Part shown: positions 27,176-36,679 of the stretch, in pieces
Layout: each line of letters begins with the position of its first letter
How positions within the stretch are numbered: the first letter of the stretch is position 1
Assembly (NCBI RefSeq): GCF_024199945.1
Contig: NZ_JANADP010000001.1
Span: 1,116,001 to 1,180,000 of the forward strand
Direction: 5' to 3'
DNA length: 64,000 bases
From: Bradyrhizobium sp. CCGUVB4N
GTDB taxonomy: Bacteria; Pseudomonadota; Alphaproteobacteria; Rhizobiales; Xanthobacteraceae
The notes under the pieces: generated by a model
Databases searched by the model: none
Told to the model about the DNA's origin: nothing
Seen by the model: the letters and a program-made list of their open reading frames with translations, nothing else
Program-made: the position numbers and the translations under genes

Positions 27176-28249
27176 TCAGATGCTTTCCAGGCGGATGCTT
27201 TGGGGTGCGCCAGCGAATGTCTCGCTGATGTGGTCGCGCGACCGCTCGAGGAAGTAGTGCAGCTGCTTCCAGCCCTGGTGGGTGTTGCGCATGATGTAGC
27301 GGGCATTGTCTGGGAATTGTTCAGCGCGCCATGTGGTGATCAGCGCGCGCGCGATTACGCGAGCCATGACGAGGTGTGGCAGGACTTCCAGCTCGGTGCT
27401 TGTCAGGCCAGCGACAGACAGATAGCCTGCCAGAAGGTCGCGTCCGGCATCGAACATCGCGTCGTCGCCTTCAGCGTCGAGCTGGTTCAACAACGCAGTC
27501 GAGACGTCGACGGCGATATAGGTTCGCACGGCGTCGCCGAAATCGATCACGCCCGTGACGAAATTGGCATTGGCGCGATCGGCGACGATGTTCGAGCGGC
27601 TGAAATCGTTATGCAGGACCTGACGGCGGCACCGCTTGAGTAGGTCCTCGATCTCGTGAAAGCGTTGGAGACCGCGTTCCAGCATCCTACGCTGCTCGGG
27701 ATCGCGAATGCCGCCCAGAAGATAGGCGAGCTTCGGCAGATGCTGGACGTCCCAGGCAATCTCGCGCCCGTCGTATGGATGACTGAAGTCGGCCATGGCC
27801 AGACGCAGCTTCGCAAGCACCGCGCCGACCCGGGCGCGATCGGCGGCCGTTTCGTCGACGCGGTCGAGCGGAATGCCCTCCAGATACGTCAGCATGCGCA
27901 CCAGACGTGGCTGGCCATGGCGATCGATGTGCGTGAAGAAGGTCGCACCATCGCGATCGCGCACCACGCGGGGCGTCGGAAGGCCGCCGTCGTGTCTTGC
28001 CAGGTGATCGAGCAAGTCCGACTGAAGCGCCAACTCATTCGGGTCCTCATCCGGGTTGGAGAACTTCACGATGAAGCGCTCTCCCGCGGGCGTTGCCAGA
28101 CGGAAGGTATCGTCCTTTTCGGTTGCCAAGCGATCGAGCGTGCCGGTGATACCGAAGTGGACGTTGAGAATACCAAGCGCTTCGTCGACGGCAATCGACT
28201 TGAACGGTGTGGCCAACCCTCCAGCGGTCAGCAGATTGGGAGAGGACAT
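27176..28249 (-). CDS. APH-fold small-molecule kinase, hydroxylysine-kinase-like
   Basis: 357 residues from ATG 28249; the frame open to 28369 overlaps the permease. Kinase marks are ERFIVKFSNPDED (nucleotide-binding Lys), the Brenner-type catalytic loop VLHNDFSRSNIV and the metal-binding GVIDFGD. The length and the LHNDFSRSN loop resemble hydroxylysine kinases and related choline/aminoglycoside kinase-fold proteins. It would phosphorylate a hydroxyl of the imported substrate before the PLP enzyme encoded 15 bp downstream acts. The substrate is not known. Confidence 0.83.
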   Translation of the reverse strand: MSSPNLLTAGGLATPFKSIAVDEALGILNVHFGITGTLDRLATEKDDTFRLATPAGERFIVKFSNPDEDPNELALQSDLLDHLARHDGGLPTPRVVRDRDGATFFTHIDRHGQPRLVRMLTYLEGIPLDRVDETAADRARVGAVLAKLRLAMADFSHPYDGREIAWDVQHLPKLAYLLGGIRDPEQRRMLERGLQRFHEIEDLLKRCRRQVLHNDFSRSNIVADRANANFVTGVIDFGDAVRTYIAVDVSTALLNQLDAEGDDAMFDAGRDLLAGYLSVAGLTSTELEVLPHLVMARVIARALITTWRAEQFPDNARYIMRNTHQGWKQLHYFLERSRDHISETFAGAPQSIRLESI

Positions 28250-28310
28250 CGTGGATCGCTTTCGATGGCGGGTACGAGGGAGGGATGCATGCGTCCCTCC
28301 CGTTCCGTGA

Positions 28311-29102
28311 TCAGGTTGTCGGCTGGCGCTGCGACGTATGCCAGGGCAGGGCGATGCGCTCCATGACATCGACGGCGTAGAACAGGATGGTGCCCATCAC
28401 GCCGAGCAGCACCAGGGAGACGAAGACGCGCGTTGTGTCGAACTGACCCTGGGCTGTCAGCACCAGGAATCCCAAGCCTCGCCCACCGGCCACGAACTCG
28501 CCGACAATCGCTCCGACCAGCGCGAAGGAAATGCCAACCTTCATACCCGAGAACAGTGAAGGCAGGGCGTTGGGTATTCGTATCTTATAGATAATGTCGA
28601 ACTTTGAGGCCCGGGTTGCTTTGGCGAGATTCAGCATATCCGGGTCGACGGAGCGCAAGCCCAGCACGGTATTGATGACAATCGGGAAGATCGCCAGCAT
28701 CACCGCCACCGCCAGTTGCGACGAGACACCGGTCCCCAGCCAAATGACGAACAGTGGTGCCAGCGCCACCTTAGGCACCGAGTTCACAGCGATTAGCAGC
28801 GTATAGACCGTGCGCTCGAGAAATCGCGACTGGACGATGCCGACTGCAAGAATCACGCCCAATCCGACGGAGATCGCGAAGGCGATGGCTGTCGTCGACA
28901 GGGTGTAGAGCATATTACGGATAAATATCCATGGACTTTGCAAGAACGCCGCCCAGATCGCGGAGGGCGCGGGCAGGATGATGGCGGGCGGATTGAAGAT
29001 GCGCACGACCGCCTCCCAGAGCAGGATCGAGCCGATCAGGACGAGGACGATGTCCAGTGATCGACTGTCGCGCATGAATTTTGCGATGAAACTGCTTGTC
29101 AT
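28311..29102 (-). CDS. ABC transporter permease, NitT/TauT (SsuC-like) family
   Basis: 263 residues from ATG 29102, which overlaps the ATPase stop (ATGA). Several membrane helices are evident, and the coupling loop is LRSVDPDMLNLAKATRAS. The longer frame to 29474 is only the ATPase read in another frame. Members of this family carry sulfonates, nitrate, pyrimidine precursors or other small organics. Confidence 0.88.
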   Translation of the reverse strand: MTSSFIAKFMRDSRSLDIVLVLIGSILLWEAVVRIFNPPAIILPAPSAIWAAFLQSPWIFIRNMLYTLSTTAIAFAISVGLGVILAVGIVQSRFLERTVYTLLIAVNSVPKVALAPLFVIWLGTGVSSQLAVAVMLAIFPIVINTVLGLRSVDPDMLNLAKATRASKFDIIYKIRIPNALPSLFSGMKVGISFALVGAIVGEFVAGGRGLGFLVLTAQGQFDTTRVFVSLVLLGVMGTILFYAVDVMERIALPWHTSQRQPTT

Positions 29103-29896
29103 TCGTGAAGCACTCCCAGTTCGGCGAAGTGGTGGCGAATACGCTGGGCATAAACACCGAATGCATCGGTCTCGCGCACGGAGAGCGGGCGGGGGCGGGG
29201 TAGATCGACATCGAACATGTCGACGATGCGGCCCGGTCCGCGCGACATCATCACCACCCGGTCGGCGAGAAACACGGCCTCCGAGATGGAATGCGTGATG
29301 AAAATGACGGTCTTGTTGGTGCCCTGCCAGATGCGCGCGAGCTCGACATTGAGATCGTCGCGGGTCATCGCGTCCAGCGCGCCAAAGGGCTCGTCCATCA
29401 GGAGCAGGTCGGGGTCGCATAGCAGGGCGCGGCAGATCGAGGCGCGTTGACGCATGCCGCCCGACAGCTCCCACGGATGTCGCTTCTCGTAGCCCTTGAG
29501 GCCAAAGCGCTCCAGGAGCTGCAGGGCGCGGTCGCGGTACTGCTCGCGCGGGTGGCCAAGAAATTCAGCCTGCAGCAGCACGTTGTCCAGAATGGTGCGC
29601 CAATCCAGAAGCACGTCACGTTGGAACACCACGCCCATGCGATCCGGCGGACCGATCAGAGGCTTGCCCGACACATTGATGCTGCCGGAGGTGATGCTCT
29701 CCAGTCCGGCGATGCATTTGAGCAACGTGCTCTTGCCGCAGCCGCTCGGACCAACGATGCTGTTGAACTGGCCGAGGCGCACATCCAGGTTGATGTCGCT
29801 GAGCGCAACGACCGGGCCATGCTTGGAGGGGTAGGTTTTCCCCGCGCCTCTGACCTGCAGATAGTTACCGGCGATCCTGTTGGCTATCATGTTCAT
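29099..29896 (-). CDS. ABC transporter ATP-binding protein, NitT/TauT (SsuB-like) family
   Basis: 265 residues. Walker A GPSGCGKSTLLK, Q-loop VFQRDVLLDWRT, signature LSGGMRQR, Walker B LLLMDEPFGALD and switch His in FITHSISEA are intact. The VFQRDVLLDWRT and PFGALDAMTR wording is typical of SsuB/TauB/ThiZ proteins. It overlaps the permease gene by 4 bp. Confidence 0.9.
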   Translation of the reverse strand: MNMIANRIAGNYLQVRGAGKTYPSKHGPVVALSDINLDVRLGQFNSIVGPSGCGKSTLLKCIAGLESITSGSINVSGKPLIGPPDRMGVVFQRDVLLDWRTILDNVLLQAEFLGHPREQYRDRALQLLERFGLKGYEKRHPWELSGGMRQRASICRALLCDPDLLLMDEPFGALDAMTRDDLNVELARIWQGTNKTVIFITHSISEAVFLADRVVMMSRGPGRIVDMFDVDLPRPRPLSVRETDAFGVYAQRIRHHFAELGVLHE

Positions 29897-29906
29897 GGCG
29901 ACCTCG

Positions 29907-30887
29907 TCAGCGCGGGACCAGATCGTTGGTGAAATAGTCGCTGGCCTTCCAGCCCGCGGGCACGACGCCGGCGCGCTCCATGCCCTTCAGCGCGGCGTTC
30001 CAGTCCTCGGTCGCCTGCCAGCCAATCGGCTTTCCTTCGGTCGCTGGCGTGTTGAAGTATTCGAGGGTCAGCTTGATCTGCTCGCGCAGGACGTCGGGCT
30101 TCAGCATTGCGTCTGGACGCTCGGCGAGCATGGCTTTGACGCCGAGGTCGGGATCCTTGGCGATCTCGGCCCATGCGCGCTGTTCGACCTCGATCAGCTT
30201 CTTCAGCGTGTCGCCGCGCTTCTGGATCGTTGCGTCGGAGGCGATGAGCCCGTAGCTCGGGAAATAGAGGTCCGCTATGTCGGAGGTCAGGCATTTTGAC
30301 GGCCGGGTCGCCTGCGCGAGCGGCAGGGCGGAAGCGACAGTCGACATCAGCCCGTCGGCGCGTCGCGACGTGTAGGTGCCCCACAGCGCCGCGGCATCGA
30401 CGAATTCGATCGTCGTGTTGTTGCGGTCGAGCCCTCCGGCGGCGAGGAACGTGTCGATATAGGGCGCCCATGGGCTGGCGGCGAAAACGACAAGCTTCTT
30501 GCCCTTGAGGTCTTCGATCTTCCGGATCGGCGCGTCCTTGTCGACGAGCACACACAGGTCCGTGCGCCTGTCGAACCCCGCGATCGCCCTGACCTTGGCG
30601 CCGCCGTGGCGGGCCGCGGGCACGAGGCCGAGCTGAATTTGTCCGACATCTGCTTGGCCCGCGTTCACGAGCTGCAGGGTGTTAGCGGAGCCCCGGCCGT
30701 CCTGCACATCGACATCAAGTCCGGCCTCTTTAAACCAGCTCTTTTGTTGTGCGAGGTGCATCGCTGCGTGACTGCCCCAGGGCGAGAAGTCTAGCCGCAC
30801 CGTCAGCTTCTCGTTTGCAAGGGCGGGCCCGGCAAGGGCCAAAAGCATCGCAAAAGCGGCCGATGACAGAAGTCGCATATTTCTCAT
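29907..30887 (-). CDS. ABC transporter substrate-binding protein, NMT1/SsuA-like
   Basis: 326 residues from ATG 30887, preceded by GGAGAGG. A Sec signal peptide covers about residues 1-25 (cleavage near GPALAN). The NMT1-type fold opens with KLTVRLDFSPWGSHAAMHLAQQKSWFKEAGLDVDV. It is the first gene of the leftward operon and probably binds the compound that the kinase and PLP enzyme process. Family ligands range from sulfonates to pyrimidines, so the ligand cannot be named. Confidence 0.88.
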   Translation of the reverse strand: MRNMRLLSSAAFAMLLALAGPALANEKLTVRLDFSPWGSHAAMHLAQQKSWFKEAGLDVDVQDGRGSANTLQLVNAGQADVGQIQLGLVPAARHGGAKVRAIAGFDRRTDLCVLVDKDAPIRKIEDLKGKKLVVFAASPWAPYIDTFLAAGGLDRNNTTIEFVDAAALWGTYTSRRADGLMSTVASALPLAQATRPSKCLTSDIADLYFPSYGLIASDATIQKRGDTLKKLIEVEQRAWAEIAKDPDLGVKAMLAERPDAMLKPDVLREQIKLTLEYFNTPATEGKPIGWQATEDWNAALKGMERAGVVPAGWKASDYFTNDLVPR

Positions 30888-30942
30888 TTGTCCTCTCCAG
30901 AAGTGGGCTGTGTTGGCCATCCGCCCTTATTGGTTCATTGGC

Positions 30943-30960
30943 GAATAGTACTATTAGTTA
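30943..30960. promoter_or_regulatory. Candidate TetR operator, leftward promoter
   Basis: The stretch contains the perfect palindrome AATAGTACTATT (30944-30955) running into ATTAGTT, the half-site also found at 31053-31070. It lies 56 bp upstream of the binding-protein start. Confidence 0.5.
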
Positions 30961-31052
30961 GATAACAAGCAAGAGCCGAGATCGAAAAGTCTGAATTTCA
31001 GGCATACAATGCCAAAAAATTACGTTGCCGGCTCTGTTCGTGACGTGATACA

Positions 31053-31070
31053 GAACTAACCGATTAGTTC
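31053..31070. promoter_or_regulatory. Candidate TetR operator, rightward promoter
   Basis: GAACTAA-CCGA-TTAGTTC is an 18-bp inverted repeat with perfect 7-bp arms, 16 bp before the hydantoinase A start. The TetR gene at 35796 closes the same operon and is the likely binder. Confidence 0.65.
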
Positions 31071-31086
31071 AACAAGGATGGCTTGC

Positions 31087-33171
31087 ATGGCGACTTCGGC
31101 GATCAGGACCGCGCGGATCGGTGTCGACATTGGGGGGACGTTCACGGATCTGGTGATGATCGAGGGCGATGGTCGCCTACATCACGCCAAGGTTCCCTCG
31201 ACGCCCGGCGCGCCCGAGGAGGCCGTCATCACCGGCATCTCGCATCTCGTGTCGGACGCGCGGATATCCGTCGGCGACGTCCGTGAGATCGTGCATGGCA
31301 CGACCGTCGGATCGAACACGCTGCTTCAGAAGGTGGGCGCCAGGGCCGGCCTGATCACGACCGCCGGCTTCCGCGACGTGCTGGAGATCGGGCGGCTGCG
31401 CACGCCCAACATGTTCGACCTGCAGTGGGACAAGCCGCTGCCGCTCATCCCGCGCCGCTACCGCCTCGAGGTCAGGGAGCGGATCGCTGCCGACGGCAGC
31501 GTCATCGAGCCGCTCGACGAGGCCGGCGTCATTGCCGCGGCTGCCATGCTGGTCGAGGCGGGCATCGAATCCATCGCGATCTGCCTGCTCAACAGCTATC
31601 GCAATCCCGCCCACGAGCAGCGCGCTGAGGCGCTGATCCGCAAGCGCTTTCCTGCCGTCCAGATCACGACGTCGGTCTCGGTGCTGCCGGAGGCGAAGGA
31701 ATACGAGCGGACCAGCACAACGGTTGTGAATGCCTATGTCGGTCCCGTGCTGGCCGCCTATCTCGAGCGCCTGCAGGCCGGCATCAAAAGCCTCGGCATC
31801 GATGCACCGCTATTGGTCAGCAACTCGAACGGCGCGCTCGCCTCGGCCGAGACGGCCTGTGCGAAGCCGGTGTTCTTCATTTCCTCGGGCCGCGCCGCGG
31901 GAGCCGTCGGCGGGGCGCGTCTGGGCGAGGCATTGGCCCAGAAAAACCTCGTCATCTTCGATATGGGAGGCACCACGGCTTCAGCGTCGCTGGTGCGTGA
32001 GGGCGAATTGAGCCGGGTCAGCGAGTATGAATTCCGGGCGGGAATTTCGACGCCCAGTCGCTTCATCAAGGCCGGCGGGTACATGATGAGCGTTCCGACC
32101 GTCGACGTTGCCGAAGTCGGCAGCGGTGCTGGATCGATCGCGGCGCTCGACAGTGCGGGACTGATCCGGGTAGGACCCGTTTCCGCCGGCGCCGATCCCG
32201 GTCCGGCCTGCTACGGCCTCGGTGGCAACAGGGCCACCGTAACCGATTCCAACCTGGTGTTGGGCTATCTGCCGGAAGAGCTCGCGGGTGGTGCGAGGCG
32301 GTTGTCGAAGGCGGCCGCCGAGGCAGCCATCGCCGACCAGATCGGCAGCCAGCTTGGCCTCAGCGCCAGCGAGGCGGCCTATGGCGTGCGCGAAGTAGTC
32401 AACGCGAACATGGCGCGCGCCATTCGTGCGGTGACCGTGGAGCGGGGCGTCGACCCACGTGACTTCACACTGGTGGCCATCGGAGGCTCCGGTCCCGTCC
32501 ATGCCGCCGCCATCGCCTCGCTCCTGTCGATGACCAGCCTGCTGATCCCTGCGACCCCCGGTGTGTTCACGGCAATGGGCATGCTGTCGGGAGACGTCGA
32601 ACGCTATTTCACGGCTCCGATCGGCGGCGTCGTGGAGACGGTCGATCTCGATAATTTCGCGGCCGTGACCGACGAGTTGCGCCGGCAGGCCGTTGCCAAC
32701 CTGCGCGAGGAAGGCATCCCCGAGGACGCGATGGAGCTCCTGCCCGAGGCCAACATGCGTTTCCGTGGACAGGAAATGTCGCTGGCCATCCCGTTCGCGG
32801 AGCCCTTCGATCCCGAGGCGGTGCGAACCGCGTTCCTCGAGACCTATCGTTCGATCTACAGCTACGTCTCCTCGGATGCCGTCGAGGTCGTCAGCATCCG
32901 GATGACCGGCCGTGGCCTGCGCCAGGGCCGTCTGGACTTTCGCCAGCTGTCGGCGGTCGGATCTGAAGAGGCAGGGCCCGTTTCGCGCCGCAAGGTTTAC
33001 TACGGCAAGGCCGAGGGCTGGATCGATACGCCGATCTACGACCGCACCCGTTCGCCGCGCAAGCTGATCGGTCCGGTTATCCTGGAAGCCAACGACAGCA
33101 CCGTCGTCGTGCCGCCCATGGCGAGCGTCGAGCGTGACGACTTCCTGAACCTCCATATTCGCCTGTCCTGA
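31087..33171 (+). CDS. Hydantoinase/oxoprolinase subunit A (HyuA type)
   Basis: 694 residues from ATG 31087 (ATG 31078 sits too close to the AAGG). The N-terminal ATPase-like core has IGVDIGGTFTDLVM and HGTTVGSNTLL, then DMGGTTASASLV and VAIGGSGPVHAAAIA, all standard for HyuA. The length is usual. With HyuB it forms the ATP-dependent enzyme family of N-methylhydantoinase, 5-oxoprolinase and acetone or acetophenone carboxylases. The family cannot be narrowed by eye; the two-subunit form without a third small subunit favours hydantoinase-type amide hydrolysis over acetone carboxylase. Confidence 0.87.
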   Translation: MATSAIRTARIGVDIGGTFTDLVMIEGDGRLHHAKVPSTPGAPEEAVITGISHLVSDARISVGDVREIVHGTTVGSNTLLQKVGARAGLITTAGFRDVLEIGRLRTPNMFDLQWDKPLPLIPRRYRLEVRERIAADGSVIEPLDEAGVIAAAAMLVEAGIESIAICLLNSYRNPAHEQRAEALIRKRFPAVQITTSVSVLPEAKEYERTSTTVVNAYVGPVLAAYLERLQAGIKSLGIDAPLLVSNSNGALASAETACAKPVFFISSGRAAGAVGGARLGEALAQKNLVIFDMGGTTASASLVREGELSRVSEYEFRAGISTPSRFIKAGGYMMSVPTVDVAEVGSGAGSIAALDSAGLIRVGPVSAGADPGPACYGLGGNRATVTDSNLVLGYLPEELAGGARRLSKAAAEAAIADQIGSQLGLSASEAAYGVREVVNANMARAIRAVTVERGVDPRDFTLVAIGGSGPVHAAAIASLLSMTSLLIPATPGVFTAMGMLSGDVERYFTAPIGGVVETVDLDNFAAVTDELRRQAVANLREEGIPEDAMELLPEANMRFRGQEMSLAIPFAEPFDPEAVRTAFLETYRSIYSYVSSDAVEVVSIRMTGRGLRQGRLDFRQLSAVGSEEAGPVSRRKVYYGKAEGWIDTPIYDRTRSPRKLIGPVILEANDSTVVVPPMASVERDDFLNLHIRLS

Positions 33172-33182
33172 GGAACGAAGCC

Positions 33183-34919
33183 ATGGCCGAGATTTCCGCT
33201 CACGATCCGATCACCTTCGCTGTTCTGAAAAGTGCCGTCGAATCCATTGTCGATGACATGGCCTACACGGTGATGCGAACGGCCCGTTCGCCCATCGTCC
33301 GCGACGTTCTCGATTACTCGACAACGATGTGCGATGCCAAGGGCCGTATCCTCGCGCAGGCGAAGACCGTGGCGCTGCATCTGGGCGCAGTCCCGGACGC
33401 CATGGATGCGCTGCTGAAGCGCTTCGGCGGCGATCTGCACCCCGGCGACGTGATCATCTTCAACGATCCGTACGAGGGCGGCATGCATCTGCCGGACATC
33501 TTCATGTTCAAGCCGATCTTCCATGGCGACGAGCAGATCGGCTTTTCGGTGGTGATCTGCCATCACTGCGACGTCGGCGGCCGCGTGCCCGGCTCCAATG
33601 CGAGCGACTCGACGGAGATTTTCCAGGAAGGCCTGCGTCTTCCGCCGCTCAAGCTTTATGATCGTGGCGTACGCAACGAGATCGTTTTCGAGATCATTGG
33701 GCGGAACGTTCGCCTGCCGGATCTGGTGATCGGCGATCTCGAGGCGCAACTCGCAACCTGCGCCATGGGCGAGCGAGAATTGTTGCGCATCGTCGACAAA
33801 TATGGCGCACCTGCGTTCAACCGCTTCCTGGGAGATTTCCTGGACTATGGCGAGCGTCTGACCCGGAACGAGATCGCAAACTGGCCCGACGGGCGCTACG
33901 AGTTCACCGACTACATCGACGGTGACGGGTTCGATGAGGCGCCGATCTCGATCAAGGTGGCGATTACCGTGAAGGGCGACCACCTCGATGTCGACTTCAA
34001 CGGCAGTTCGCCTCAGGTGAAGGGCGCGATCAACTCGACGCTGTCGTTCGTGAAGTCCGCGAGCTATCTGGCGATCCGCTGCGTTCTCGACGCCGAGGTG
34101 CCGAACAACTCCGGCGTCTACCGTGCGATCGACGTATCGGCACCGCTCGGTACGTTGTTGAACCCACACTTCCCGGCACCTGTCGCGGCACGCGCGTTGA
34201 CCGGCTATCGTGTCGTCGACGCGGTGCTGGGCGCCCTGGCTCAGATCGTTCCCGAACGTGTTGCGGCGGCGGGCGAGGGTGGAAACTCGGTCGTCTGCCT
34301 TGGCGGCTATGACAAGGTGACGCGGCTGCCGTTCGTCATGGTGGACATGATCAATGGCGCGCTGGGAGCGCGCGCCACCAAAGACGGCATCGACGCGATC
34401 ACCAATCCCTCGCAGAACATGTCGAACATGCCGGTCGAGCTGATGGAATCGACCTATCCGATCCGGATCGAGGAGTATGCCCTGCGCGCGGACTCCTGCG
34501 GCGCCGGCGAGCGTCGCGGCGGGCTCGGCGTGGTCCGGCAGTACCGCCTTCTGGCCGAAGACGCGGTCATGCAGCTGCGCTCGGACCGTTACCACCATCG
34601 TCCCTACGGGCTTTTCGGCGGCAACGAGGGAGCGGCTTCGCGCAACTTGCTCAGCGTCGACGGCAGCAAGTTCGAGCTGCTGGATAGCAAGGTGACGCGT
34701 AACGTTTCGCGTGGAGATGTCATCCGTCATGAGCAGGCGGGCGGGGGCGGCTACGGCAACCCGATGAAGCGCCCGCTGGAAGCGGTGCTGGACGACGCGC
34801 TTGATGGCAAGATCACACCGGAATTCGCCAGCGAATACTACCGCGTCGTGATCAAGGACGGTCGCATCGACCAAAAGGCAACCGCCGACCTGCGCAACCT
34901 GCAGACGGAGATGGCATGA
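33183..34919 (+). CDS. Hydantoinase subunit B (HyuB type)
   Basis: 578 residues, 11 bp after hyuA. It begins with DPITFAVLKSAVESIVDDMAYTVMRTA and has HPGDVIIFNDPYEGGMHLPDI, CHHCDVGG and ESTYPIRIEEYALRADSCGAGERRGGLG, all hallmark HyuB segments. It is the partner of the preceding ATPase-like subunit and is probably the catalytic one. Its stop overlaps the next gene by four bases. Confidence 0.9.
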   Translation: MAEISAHDPITFAVLKSAVESIVDDMAYTVMRTARSPIVRDVLDYSTTMCDAKGRILAQAKTVALHLGAVPDAMDALLKRFGGDLHPGDVIIFNDPYEGGMHLPDIFMFKPIFHGDEQIGFSVVICHHCDVGGRVPGSNASDSTEIFQEGLRLPPLKLYDRGVRNEIVFEIIGRNVRLPDLVIGDLEAQLATCAMGERELLRIVDKYGAPAFNRFLGDFLDYGERLTRNEIANWPDGRYEFTDYIDGDGFDEAPISIKVAITVKGDHLDVDFNGSSPQVKGAINSTLSFVKSASYLAIRCVLDAEVPNNSGVYRAIDVSAPLGTLLNPHFPAPVAARALTGYRVVDAVLGALAQIVPERVAAAGEGGNSVVCLGGYDKVTRLPFVMVDMINGALGARATKDGIDAITNPSQNMSNMPVELMESTYPIRIEEYALRADSCGAGERRGGLGVVRQYRLLAEDAVMQLRSDRYHHRPYGLFGGNEGAASRNLLSVDGSKFELLDSKVTRNVSRGDVIRHEQAGGGGYGNPMKRPLEAVLDDALDGKITPEFASEYYRVVIKDGRIDQKATADLRNLQTEMA

Positions 34920-35764
34920 TGGCTGACTTGCGTCGTTTCGCGATCAATCAGATCACGACACGGGACTGGACCCTCGAGCAAGCCGTGAACGGCTATGCCC
35001 GACAGGGCGTCGCCGGCATCGGTGTCTGGATGGAATACCTGGATGCCTGTGGCGTTCGTCAGGGCGCAAGGCTGATCCGCGATGCTGGTCTGTTCGTGCC
35101 CAGCCTTTGCACGAGCGCCTGGGTCAATATTGCGGATCGCGCCGGCTTTGATGCCGCCGTCGCGGAGAACCGCAGGCGTCTCGATGCGGCCGCCGAGATC
35201 GGGGCAACGGCCCTGGTTGTCGTTCCCGGGAGCCTTGCGACCGGTGAAAAGGATCTGCCCGCGGCGCGGTCGCGGGTCCTTGGTGCGCTCGAACAGCTCT
35301 TACCCTATGCGCTGGAGGTCGGTGTGGTTTTGGGCATCGAGCCCCTGCACCCGATGTATGCCGCAGACCGCTCCTGTCTGAACACCTTTGCTCAGTGCCT
35401 CGACATTTGCCGCAGGCTTGGCCAAGGAACAGGAATCGTCGCCGACACCTATCACTGCTGGTGGGATCCGGAATTCGTGCCGGGGCTGCGCCAGGCGGGG
35501 CCGGAAAATATCCTGACGTTCCATCTGGGCGACTGGCTTGTGCCGACGCGCGATGTATACCATGACAGAGGCATGGTCGGCGATGGTGTAGTCGACTTTG
35601 GGGCTTACCGAGCGGTTCTCGACGAGATGGGTTACGACGGGCCGTTCGAGATCGAACTGTTTTCCAAGTTCGACTGGTGGCTTCGTGATGGTGACGAAAC
35701 AGTTGCCGTGGCGGTCGACCGCTGCGCGCCGCTGGTCGGTGAACGACAGAAGGCTCCGTGCTGA
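34916..35764 (+). CDS. TIM-barrel sugar phosphate isomerase/epimerase-like protein
   Basis: 282 residues, coupled to hyuB by an ATGA overlap. Xylose-isomerase-like (AP endonuclease 2) fold; likely metal ligands lie in LGIEPLHPM (Glu), VADTYHCWW (Asp, His), TFHLGDW (His) and FEIELFS (Glu). Such proteins isomerise or epimerise hydroxy-ketones or sugars. Next to a hydantoinase, a hydantoin-racemase-like or downstream isomerase job is conceivable, but that is a guess. Confidence 0.82.
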   Translation: MMADLRRFAINQITTRDWTLEQAVNGYARQGVAGIGVWMEYLDACGVRQGARLIRDAGLFVPSLCTSAWVNIADRAGFDAAVAENRRRLDAAAEIGATALVVVPGSLATGEKDLPAARSRVLGALEQLLPYALEVGVVLGIEPLHPMYAADRSCLNTFAQCLDICRRLGQGTGIVADTYHCWWDPEFVPGLRQAGPENILTFHLGDWLVPTRDVYHDRGMVGDGVVDFGAYRAVLDEMGYDGPFEIELFSKFDWWLRDGDETVAVAVDRCAPLVGERQKAPC

Positions 35765-35795
35765 GCGCACTGTCGGTTGAAACGATGGAGGGCAG

Positions 35796-36470
35796 ATGGC
35801 GGAAAAACCCGCTATCCGAGATTCGATCCGAACGCAGGAAAAGATCCTCGCGGCAGCGCAGGTCGAGTTCGCACGCCGCGGATTCGATGGCGCCCGTGTC
35901 GACGCCATCGTGGAGCGGGCCAAGATCAGCAAGAATCTGCTCTACCACTATTTTCGCAGCAAAGAGGATCTCTACATCCGCATTCTCGAGCGGACCTATG
36001 AGACTTTGCGCAGGCGTCAGAGCGACGTGTCAGTCAATGGCCTCGATCCACTCAATGCGATGATCCGCTTGTGCGAGAACACTTTTCGGGTCTTTGTCGA
36101 AGAGCCTGACGTCATCGTGATCCTGAATACCGAGAACCTGCATCGCGCCAAGCACATTGTTAAATCAACGATCATCCGGACGATGTACGACAAGCTATCG
36201 GAAAACCTGCGCGAAATTCTGCAAGCCGGGGTCCAGCAGGGAATCTTTCGCCAAGGCGTCGATCCTGTCGAGCTGTACATCTCTATGTCCGCTCTGGGAT
36301 ACTTCTATCTGTCGAACCAGCACACGCTATCCATCCTCTTCAAGCGAAAGCTGGGGGCGCCCGAGAATATCGTGCGCCGGCAGGCCCATCTCGTCGACAT
36401 GGTTGTCAGCTACCTAATGCGGAAACCCGAACCGGGCGATTGGACTCCGTCGCTAGCGCGCGGGTCCTGA
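35796..36470 (+). CDS. TetR family regulator of the divergent hydantoinase/transporter operons
   Basis: 224 residues; GGAGGG precedes ATG 35796. Helix-turn-helix: RRGFDGARVDAIVERAKISKN then LLYHYFRSKEDLYI. The C-terminal ligand domain resembles the RutR/NicS-like group (FVEEPDVIVILNTENLH). It ends the rightward operon. Two related palindromes in the divergent gap (30943-30960, 31053-31070) are plausible operators, so both operons would respond to one ligand. Confidence 0.87.
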   Translation: MAEKPAIRDSIRTQEKILAAAQVEFARRGFDGARVDAIVERAKISKNLLYHYFRSKEDLYIRILERTYETLRRRQSDVSVNGLDPLNAMIRLCENTFRVFVEEPDVIVILNTENLHRAKHIVKSTIIRTMYDKLSENLREILQAGVQQGIFRQGVDPVELYISMSALGYFYLSNQHTLSILFKRKLGAPENIVRRQAHLVDMVVSYLMRKPEPGDWTPSLARGS

Positions 36471-36679
36471 ACGGACACGAGGCCACCAACGTCATGGTCG
36501 CAGGCAATGCGGCTAAGCTGGGGGCGGTTTTCGGACGAGACACCGGGGCTGAGACTGGAAACCATGCACGACAGCGCTGCTGGCGCGCGGTGAAATGCCT
36601 CCCTGGCTGGATATAACTGGCGGAAGGTCTCTCCACGGGCTGCCGTGCGTGCGATTCACAACAATGCTTCGAGAAACGA

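Noticed and set aside
33036..34874. Minus-strand 612-residue open frame
   Set aside because: Antisense of hydantoinase B; long only because of high G+C codon bias.
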